Source: Aquirufa sp.
Lineage (GTDB): Bacteria; Bacteroidota; Bacteroidia; Cytophagales; Spirosomataceae
Assembly: GCA_030833145.1 (NCBI GenBank)
Contig: JAURHT010000065.1
Span: 1 to 11,197 of the forward strand
DNA length: 11,197 nt
Reading direction: 5' to 3'
In this document: in pieces, positions 6,158 to 11,197 of the stretch
How positions within the stretch are numbered: the first letter of the stretch is position 1
Layout: every line of letters begins with the position of its first letter
The notes under the pieces: model-generated
Seen by the model: only the letters and a program-made list of their open reading frames with translations
Database searches by the model: none
What the model was told of the DNA's origin: nothing
Translations under genes and position numbers: made by a program

Positions 6158-6922
6158 TTACCAATACTTACCCTGTTTTTTTAGGGCAAAAATCAATCCT
6201 CTGGTAATGATTACCAAGTGGTTGATTAAATTGGGTAAAAATCCGAAATGCGATTTTAATACCTGGTATCTTTCCTCCCAGGATCTCTTGAGGTTTTGCA
6301 CAGAAGCGCCACCCATTAAGTAGTTGCAAATGGGGGCTTCAGATTTCAGGATAAATTGACTATTCTTTAAAACTTGAATCTCCCAATCGATATCGGAACT
6401 TAAGCGATATTCCAGATTAAATAAGGGAGCGATGCTGCGTTTTGCAATAAATGCCTGATGGCAAACTAGCATGCCATTCTTGAAATCTCTCCAGCTTAAT
6501 TGTAAAGGCAATCGGTGCGGCGTTACCTCACTGCGAAGACCCAAAGACTGTCCCTCATTATTCACGAAAACTGCTTCTCCATACAGCACATCGGGATTCC
6601 TGGCTAGTTCAAGCAGGATGTTACGCAAGGTAGTTGAAGACGCAAAAGTGTCCCCCGCATTCAAAAATAGGATATATTCCCCTTTGGCGAGTTGCATTCC
6701 CTTGTTCATCGCATCGTAAATCCCCTTGTCTTTCTCTGAAATGAGTTGATTAATTTGTGCTTTATTTGCCTCAATGATGGACAACGTTTTATCTTTCGAC
6801 GCCCCATCCACCACGATATACTCGATTTCCTCCGCACAGCCTTGTTCGAATACACTTTTAAATGTGCGTTCGATGTAGGCCTCAGCCTGGTAGGTGATGG
6901 TGATGATACTAAGCTTGGGCAT
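6158..6922 (-). CDS. Glycosyltransferase family 2 (GT-A fold), polysaccharide cluster
   Basis: The 254-residue protein, counted from the ATG at 6922, starts with the standard opening of this family, MPKLSIITITYQAEAYIERT. An upstream in-frame ATG at 6946 would add eight residues and lengthen the overlap with the preceding gene from 14 to 38 bases, so it is less likely. Motifs in order are VVDGASKDKT (residues 37-46), EKDKGIYDAMNKGMQLAKGEY (63-83), the DxD-like LNAGD (88-91) that places metal and nucleotide sugar, and SSDIDW near residue 182 as the acceptor-side acidic motif. The IYDAMNKG variety resembles WcaA-like transferases of colanic acid and O-antigen clusters. It probably adds one sugar to the lipid-linked repeat unit at the inner face of the cytoplasmic membrane. 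Donor and acceptor are unknown. It is the last glycosyltransferase of the cluster. Confidence 0.9.
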   Translation of the reverse strand: MPKLSIITITYQAEAYIERTFKSVFEQGCAEEIEYIVVDGASKDKTLSIIEANKAQINQLISEKDKGIYDAMNKGMQLAKGEYILFLNAGDTFASSTTLRNILLELARNPDVLYGEAVFVNNEGQSLGLRSEVTPHRLPLQLSWRDFKNGMLVCHQAFIAKRSIAPLFNLEYRLSSDIDWEIQVLKNSQFILKSEAPICNYLMGGASVQNLKRSWEERYQVLKSHFGFLPNLINHLVIITRGLIFALKKQGKYW

Positions 6923-8114
6923 AATAGGCGAGGTGTTGCTCGGCAACGATGGTTTGGTCGTATAATTGTAGCGCGCGCTCTCTGGATTTTAGTCCAGAGG
7001 TTGTAGACTCAAGGCACCAGTTTATTCCTTTTGCCAAATCTGCCGGGTCGAATGCCTGAGCCACATACCCCGTCACTTCATGTTCAATCATTTCTGGAAT
7101 TCCCCCTACTTCGAATCCGACGCAGGCCGTGCCGCTGGCCATCGCTTCCATAATGGTATTAGGTAGATTTTCTTCCAAAGAGGGAGTGACAAATACATCT
7201 GCCGCCGCATAGATGTCGCGCATTTTCGCTGGGTCTGAAACCTGCCCGAAATTATGCGCTTTCAAAGGTAATTCTTCCGCCATCTCTCCACCCACAATCA
7301 GAAGTTCAGTCGTAGAAGCGTCCAAATACTGTAAAGCCTCTTTCAAAAGATGAAACCCTTTAGTCGGTGCATTCACGCGCATCGCAACGAAAAGGACATA
7401 TTTCTTGTTCGGATCTAATCCTAAGCCAGTAGCGTTTGGCGAAAAGAATGTCGTATCAATCGCGTTCGGGATGGTTTTGATATCATGCCCCCCCAAAATG
7501 CTACTCTGTTTCGCTCTTTTTCCCAGCCAATCGCTGCAGGTTATAATGTGCAGGTTTTTCGAAGCGAATCCAGTTTTCTTCGCCTCCCACATTTTATGTG
7601 AAAGATCATTCGGATTCGGATTTTTTAAGAATTTGCAATCCCCACAGCTCTGCTGAAAATTTTCGCATGCGCCGCTGTGATGACAACCACCTGTAAAGGC
7701 CCACATATCGTGCAAAGTCCAGAAAACAGGTTTGTTCAATCGAGTCAACGACGCGATATCGCTCACAGATAAAAAGCCAAAATTCACCCAATGTAAATGC
7801 ACGATATCAGCCTGTTGAATTAGCGGATGTTTTGAAATATCACTCCCAAAAACTCCCGGATTGAATAGGAATCGAATCGATTTGTCTTTCTCGAAACGCA
7901 GAAAAAACAAGCGTTCAGCGATGAATTTCAACCAAGAAATGAGTCCATTCCCCAATTTTACGGAGTCGGAAGTACTCGCCTTTTCTCTGACCAAGTAGTC
8001 CACTCGATGTCCTACTTTTTCCAAAGCTACTTTTAATCTGCCCGCTGCAATCCCAGCCCCGCCATTGCTGTCGTGGTAGGAGAGAAGGACGATATGTAGC
8101 TTCTTAGCACTCAT
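6909..8114 (-). CDS. Glycosyltransferase family 4 with cysteine-rich insert (WcaC-like)
   Basis: The 401-residue GT-B enzyme has N-terminal HIVLLSYHDSNGGAGIAAGRL, the usual acceptor-side glycine-rich start. The sugar-nucleotide domain shows VLFVAMRVNAPTKGFHLLKEA, LLIVGGE, YAAADVFVTPSLEENLPNTIMEAMASG (the E-x7-E pair is Glu315 and Glu323) and VGGIPEMI. Residues 144-160 hold four cysteines and two histidines (GGCHHSGACENFQQSCGDC) after FWTLHDMWAFTGG; this cluster is a recurring feature of WcaC-like transferases and may bind a structural metal. It is expected to be a retaining transferase acting on a lipid-linked precursor at the cytoplasmic membrane. Its ATG overlaps the epimerase stop by one base (TAATG), and its own 3' end overlaps the GT2 gene by 14 bases, so translation is coupled on both sides. 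The linkage made is unknown. Confidence 0.92.
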   Translation of the reverse strand: MSAKKLHIVLLSYHDSNGGAGIAAGRLKVALEKVGHRVDYLVREKASTSDSVKLGNGLISWLKFIAERLFFLRFEKDKSIRFLFNPGVFGSDISKHPLIQQADIVHLHWVNFGFLSVSDIASLTRLNKPVFWTLHDMWAFTGGCHHSGACENFQQSCGDCKFLKNPNPNDLSHKMWEAKKTGFASKNLHIITCSDWLGKRAKQSSILGGHDIKTIPNAIDTTFFSPNATGLGLDPNKKYVLFVAMRVNAPTKGFHLLKEALQYLDASTTELLIVGGEMAEELPLKAHNFGQVSDPAKMRDIYAAADVFVTPSLEENLPNTIMEAMASGTACVGFEVGGIPEMIEHEVTGYVAQAFDPADLAKGINWCLESTTSGLKSRERALQLYDQTIVAEQHLAYYAQA

Positions 8115-9211
8115 TAAGCGAAGATTTCAACTAGTTGTGCCGCGATTCTTTCGGCTGCTTTTCCATCCCAAAGCGGTGGAATACTCCCTTTCTTCACCTT
8201 GCCCGCTATAATCTCTTGCAAGGCTGCATAAGTTTTCTTCGGATCTAAATCGGATAATAATTGATTCGTTCCCAGAGTCACCGTGATGGGACGTTCCGTC
8301 GAATCACGGAAGGTTAAACAAGGGACTCCTAAATAGGTCGTTTCCTCTTGAATTCCACCTGAATCGGTTAAAATTGCGGTCGCATTGGACATCAATTGGA
8401 TAAATTCTAAATAGCCCAAAGGCTCGGTCATAATCAAGTTTTGTGCCTGATCTAATCGCTCCGCCAAGCCAAATTTCTCCATATGCGCCCGCGTTCTTGG
8501 GTGAATAGGGAAGATGATTTTCGTATCCTTACTGCTTAATTCAATTAATTCCAGAATGGATTCAAGCCCCTCTTTCGTATCCACGTTCGCCGGACGGTGC
8601 ATGGTCATGACGATATAGTCGCCTTTAGTGACTCCTAAGTCTTCTAGAATCGTAGTAGTTTTTGCTTTTTCTTGGTAACGAACCAGTGAATCAATCATCA
8701 CATTGCCAGAGAAAAATACACGCTCATCTGCCACACCTTCATTTTTCAAGTGTTGCAATCCGCTTTTTTCTGTCACAAATAAATAATCCGCTACACTATC
8801 GGTCAAGATACGATTTAATTCCTCTGGCATAGTTCGGTCAAAGCTGCGTAACCCTGCCTCTACGTGAGCGACTTTGATCCCCATTTTGATGGCAACTAGG
8901 GTACAGGCCAAAGTCGATGTAACATCCCCCACCACAATAATCAAGTCTGGTTGTTCAGCTTCTACGATTTTCTCGAAGGCTACCATAATCTTCGCCGTCA
9001 CTTCCGTGTGGCTTCCACCACCAATTCCGAGGAAGAAATCAGGTGTAGGTAATTCCAGTTGCGTAAAAAACACATCACTCATCTTTGCGTCAAAATGCTG
9101 ACCCGTATGAACAATCTTCGACGTCCAGCCGGCTAATTTTTGGATCGCGCGATGTAGCGGTGCCACTTTCATGAAATTAGGACGAGCGCCTACGACTTGA
9201 ATTACTTTCAT
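8114..9211 (-). CDS. wecB: UDP-N-acetylglucosamine 2-epimerase, non-hydrolysing
   Basis: The enzyme interconverts UDP-GlcNAc and UDP-ManNAc through a 2-acetamidoglucal intermediate in the cytoplasm. The 365-residue length is close to WecB/MnaA (about 370-380). Conserved elements are VVGARPNFMKVAPL with Arg10 and Lys15, HTGQHFD, VVGDVTSTLA with Asp96, HVEAGLRSFDRTMPEELNR with Glu118 and Glu130, GNVMID, MTMHRPANVD with His205, PIHPRTR with His237, and LTDSGGIQEE with Glu289/Glu290. All residues expected for catalysis and uracil-nucleotide binding appear present. UDP-ManNAc is a donor itself or is oxidised to ManNAcA by WecC, which is not in this window. It overlaps the downstream GT4 by one base. 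Upstream, 137 bases with a hairpin repeat part it from the other GT4 gene. No strong promoter is seen there, so it probably shares the operon transcript. Confidence 0.95.
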   Translation of the reverse strand: MKVIQVVGARPNFMKVAPLHRAIQKLAGWTSKIVHTGQHFDAKMSDVFFTQLELPTPDFFLGIGGGSHTEVTAKIMVAFEKIVEAEQPDLIIVVGDVTSTLACTLVAIKMGIKVAHVEAGLRSFDRTMPEELNRILTDSVADYLFVTEKSGLQHLKNEGVADERVFFSGNVMIDSLVRYQEKAKTTTILEDLGVTKGDYIVMTMHRPANVDTKEGLESILELIELSSKDTKIIFPIHPRTRAHMEKFGLAERLDQAQNLIMTEPLGYLEFIQLMSNATAILTDSGGIQEETTYLGVPCLTFRDSTERPITVTLGTNQLLSDLDPKKTYAALQEIIAGKVKKGSIPPLWDGKAAERIAAQLVEIFA

Positions 9212-9261
9212 TTGATTTTATCTGAACTTTAAATATAACAAGAATCTTTTTAAAGAAAAGA

Positions 9262-9303
9262 GCACAAAGCATAAAGCACAGAGTAGGTATCCCCTGCGGG
9301 GAT
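9262..9303 (-). repeat. Dispersed hairpin-plus-pyrimidine-tail repeat, copy B1
   Basis: On the minus strand a 6-bp stem ATCCCC / GGGGAT (9303-9298 and 9294-9289, loop GCA) is followed by CTCTGTGCTTTATGCTTTGT (9283-9264). It is the partner of the copy at 789-830, differing by one compensated base pair in the stem, one loop base and four tail bases. Within the 137-base gap between the GT4 and epimerase genes it sits inside a polysaccharide operon. A perfect 12-bp inverted repeat (CAAAGCATAAAG 9265-9276 with CTTTATGCTTTG 9347-9358) brackets it, so the whole gap can also fold as one larger structure. Confidence 0.7.
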
Positions 9304-9330
9304 GAACTCATGAAATGCTAAAATTCTTTA

Positions 9331-9374
9331 CACTTTATTCTTTATTCTTTATGCTTTGGAGTCCGAAGGACTCC
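9331..9374 (-). repeat. Hairpin B2 plus purine tail forming the GT4 C-terminus and stop codon
   Basis: A 7-bp stem GGAGTCC / GGACTCC (9358-9364 and 9368-9374, loop GAA) lies inside the coding region of the GT4 gene. On the minus strand it encodes the residues around GSPSDS; the following purine tail AAAGCATAAAGAATAAAG encodes Lys-Ala and gives the TAA stop at 9351-9349. The AAAGCATAAAG tail is the same word found in the other repeat copies, so the gene's end looks repeat-derived. Confidence 0.6.
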
Positions 9375-10560
9375 CCATCGCGCCCTTAAACGCCTCCATA
9401 TAATTCCCCAGCACTGAATGTATATTAATCTCTTTTTCAATTATCTCTCTAGACCTTTGGCCCATCTTCGTAATCATCTCAGGATTTGAAAATAGCTTTT
9501 CAATTACTTCTTGCATACTTTCTAAAGAGCCCGATTCAAAGTAATGTCCGTTATATCCTTCCCGCACTAAGCGTTTTTCGGTGCCATCTGCCACGGAACA
9601 AACCACCGGTTTTGAGAAACACATCGCCTCGTTAATGGACAAGCCACCCATGCCGGCTAAGACATAGATGCCCGATTCGCAGGTGATTTTGCCTAGTTCT
9701 TTGGGATCATAAATACCCCCATGAAACTGGATGAAATCGTGTCCAGCGGCTTGTTCTTCTAAGGCCGCTAATTCTGGACCATCCCCCACGATGCTGAGTT
9801 CTGTTTGTGGGAATTTCGCGCGTAAAGCGATGGCCGCTTCAATCAATAAATCGACCTGTTTCCATTTGACCAGACGTCCGATATGCAAGAGTCGGAATGG
9901 ATGAGCGGCAAGGTCTTTTAGTTCGTTTGCCGTAGCTAAAAGGGCATCCGTATCCGGAGAATTTGCGGTAATGAATACTTTCTCTGCCGGAACGCCATAA
10001 CTGGCATGCAAGGCCACTGCTTCATCTAAATAATTGATGTGGGCGTCTACCAGATTCGAAAAACGCTTTCTCGTTTCGCGCACGATGGAGAATTTTAATC
10101 GGGCCAAAAGCGAGGGATTCGACTGGTGCGCTTGGTTGTTTTCGGTTACCCCGCCGCCTTGTAAATAATAGGAGATGGCGTTGTTATAATGGGGGACTTG
10201 AAATGGAATCTCTTTGGAAATAAGCGCCACTTTGTGCTTGCGCAGGAATCGGTACCAGCCCGGATAAAAGACGAAAGAGGCCTGGTAGGGCCAGTTGACC
10301 ATTAAGATGTCTGGTTTTTCGGCCAAAATCAACTCTTTCAACCCGCGGAAAAACTTCTTTCCATAATAGGTGGTGTATTCCTCGCGGCGGAAGACCTTGA
10401 ATTCGATGCCTTTGTCCGAGGTATAGACCCCAGCGCCCAGCGTAGCCCCTTTTTCTGTGGGTACCACCACGCAAACCTCCACCCCATAATCGCGTTGCAA
10501 TTTGTTCAGGACAAGGTTATAATAGTGAGGTAGGCCACCGGCCAGGGACATTATTTTCAT
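9349..10560 (-). CDS. Glycosyltransferase family 4, polysaccharide cluster
   Basis: The 403-residue GT-B protein starts MKIMSLAGGLPHYYNLVLNKL. The C-terminal nucleotide-sugar domain shows LLHIGRLVKWKQVDLLIEA (225-243), ELSIVGDGPE (254-263), GGIYDPKELG, LAGMGGLSINEAMCFSKPVV (301-320) and a C-terminal helix typical of the fold. In the E-x7-E signature the second Glu (311) is kept, but the first position is Gly303; GT4 subgroups with a glycine-rich version of this loop are known, so activity is not excluded. The central region (EIPFQVPHYNNAISYYL) is unusual and probably shapes the acceptor site. The ATG shares four bases (ATGA) with the flippase stop, showing translational coupling. The last eight residues (GSPSDSKA) come from a hairpin repeat, so the original C-terminus may have been altered. 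Sugar specificity is unknown. Confidence 0.88.
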   Translation of the reverse strand: MKIMSLAGGLPHYYNLVLNKLQRDYGVEVCVVVPTEKGATLGAGVYTSDKGIEFKVFRREEYTTYYGKKFFRGLKELILAEKPDILMVNWPYQASFVFYPGWYRFLRKHKVALISKEIPFQVPHYNNAISYYLQGGGVTENNQAHQSNPSLLARLKFSIVRETRKRFSNLVDAHINYLDEAVALHASYGVPAEKVFITANSPDTDALLATANELKDLAAHPFRLLHIGRLVKWKQVDLLIEAAIALRAKFPQTELSIVGDGPELAALEEQAAGHDFIQFHGGIYDPKELGKITCESGIYVLAGMGGLSINEAMCFSKPVVCSVADGTEKRLVREGYNGHYFESGSLESMQEVIEKLFSNPEMITKMGQRSREIIEKEINIHSVLGNYMEAFKGAMGSPSDSKA

Positions 10561-11195
10561 TTCTTAAACCAATTAGTAACTAGCTCGCTGATGTCAGGAG
10601 AGAGCTTAAATTTCGTGACGGCTAGGATAAATAATCCACCTATCGCGGCACTTCGAATTCCCACATTTAGTAGCCAAGCCATCACAGGGCTGCCTTCGAT
10701 GACCGGGATTTGGGAAACAACGAAGTAAATTATTGCACTTACGATTAGAATACCAAGTGATCTAACATCAAAGGGTTGCAGGTCTAATTTCCACCAGATA
10801 AATCCAAACTTTAACAAATTATAGCCAGCCAAAGCTAATAGGGAGGCCAAAGCAGCTCCGTTATAGGAGTAAATAGGAATCAGAATTAGATTGCCTACCA
10901 CTAAACCCACCGCGAGAATGATGTAGAAAATGAGGTCGTAGCGGTAGTATTTGGAGTTAATCAAAACCTCCGAATTCAAGCCCGTTCCCATGTCGATGAT
11001 TTTACTTAAACCCACCATTAGCACGACCCAGCGTCCTGCCTCATAGATTTCGTGGCGAGGGATGATGGTGTAGATGAAGTCCAAATTACACCAGATTAAC
11101 AGGAATAAAACGCAGCCAATGAGGAGGAGATTCAAGGACGATTTTTGGTAAATATCCTGAATATTTTCGCGATCATTTCGGTTCCAAGCCTGCGC
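10557..11195 (-). CDS. Wzx-type polysaccharide flippase (MOP/PST family), C-terminal part
   Basis: The frame is open through the right edge of the window; 212 C-terminal residues are visible and the start lies outside. A TTG at 11135 could be mistaken for a start, but upstream codons in frame (ending NIQDIYQKSS) continue without a stop to the edge. About six hydrophobic helices follow: NLLLIGCVLFLLIWCNLDFI, WVVLMVGLSKIIDMG, LIFYIILAVGLVVGNLILIPI, GAALASLLALAGYNLLKFGF, LGILIVSAIIYFVVSQI and RSAAIGGLFILAV. The pattern GLSKIIDMGTGLNSEVLINSKYYRYDL followed by IPIYSYNGAALASL is typical of the second half of Bacteroidota lipopolysaccharide-type MOP exporters. Such proteins flip undecaprenyl-linked repeat units from the cytoplasmic to the periplasmic leaflet. 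The stop overlaps the GT4 start by four bases. The protein ends in a short charged tail (NWFKK). Confidence 0.85.
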   Translation of the reverse strand, partial: AQAWNRNDRENIQDIYQKSSLNLLLIGCVLFLLIWCNLDFIYTIIPRHEIYEAGRWVVLMVGLSKIIDMGTGLNSEVLINSKYYRYDLIFYIILAVGLVVGNLILIPIYSYNGAALASLLALAGYNLLKFGFIWWKLDLQPFDVRSLGILIVSAIIYFVVSQIPVIEGSPVMAWLLNVGIRSAAIGGLFILAVTKFKLSPDISELVTNWFKK

Positions 11196-11197
11196 TA

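Noticed and set aside
7606..7791. Minus-strand 61-codon frame inside the WcaC-like gene
   Set aside because: It is a shifted frame over the cysteine-rich insert of the GT4; no independent start signal or recognisable product.
9212..9348. A promoter for the epimerase in the repeat-bearing gap
   Set aside because: A TATATTTA sequence shortly before the ATG is one base off the -7 box and has no -33 TTG at a suitable distance; read-through from the upstream genes is simpler.
10184..10474. Minus-strand 96-codon frame inside the GT4 gene
   Set aside because: It is an out-of-frame shadow on the same strand as a gene with clear GT4 motifs; the product is Arg/Gly-rich and unlike a protein.
11133..11135. 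TTG as the start of the flippase gene
   Set aside because: The reading frame continues upstream without a stop to the window edge, and the product would lack the first half of the transporter, so this is an internal codon of a truncated view.

Overview
The window looks like chromosomal DNA of a Bacteroidota bacterium, probably of the Cytophagales type. The evidence is a Gram-negative envelope gene set (TonB-dependent receptor, outer-membrane barrels with short 'FGQ'/'VAQ' signal peptides), sparse Shine-Dalgarno sequences, several matches to the Bacteroidota -7 promoter box (TAnnTTTG) and moderate GC. The genus is not determinable from this sequence; a freshwater Cytophagales is only a guess.

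Layout. (1) 1-757 (+): the end of a respiratory complex I operon, with the 3' end of nuoI and complete nuoJ. It closes with a large inverted repeat that starts inside the last nuoJ codons and a perfect, bidirectional rho-independent terminator. nuoK, which normally follows nuoJ, is not here. (2) 758-1555: a repeat-rich tract running into a minus-strand secreted/outer-membrane protein of unknown function. (3) 1711-3484 (+): a two-component pair, a LytS/YehU-type four-helix membrane histidine kinase with histidine-rich periplasmic loops and a LytTR response regulator, one base apart. (4) 3462-6138 (-): a two-gene outer-membrane operon (unknown barrel protein, then a TonB-dependent receptor), convergent with and overlapping the response regulator by 23 bp. 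(5) 6158-11197 (-): a surface-polysaccharide cluster reading right to left: Wzx-type flippase (cut by the window edge), GT4, UDP-GlcNAc 2-epimerase, a second GT4 and a GT2, mostly with overlapping start and stop codons.

How they work together. The polysaccharide genes would make an activated sugar (UDP-ManNAc), assemble a lipid-linked repeat unit with three glycosyltransferases, and flip it across the inner membrane for O-antigen, capsule or exopolysaccharide. The receptor and its partner barrel are likely to import a scarce metal complex or similar ligand. The kinase/regulator pair senses an envelope signal, perhaps a metal ion judging by its histidine loops; a link to the neighbouring receptor is only inference.

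The least ordinary signal is a family of short GC-rich hairpins with CTTTATGCTTT-like tails, in two intergenic places about 8.5 kb apart. Two copies are clearly homologous, with a compensatory base-pair change in the stem. In two genes the hairpin forms the last sense codons, and the tail supplies the stop codon. No RNA gene, CRISPR array, insertion sequence or phage gene was seen, and no stretch over 300 bases lacks a gene.
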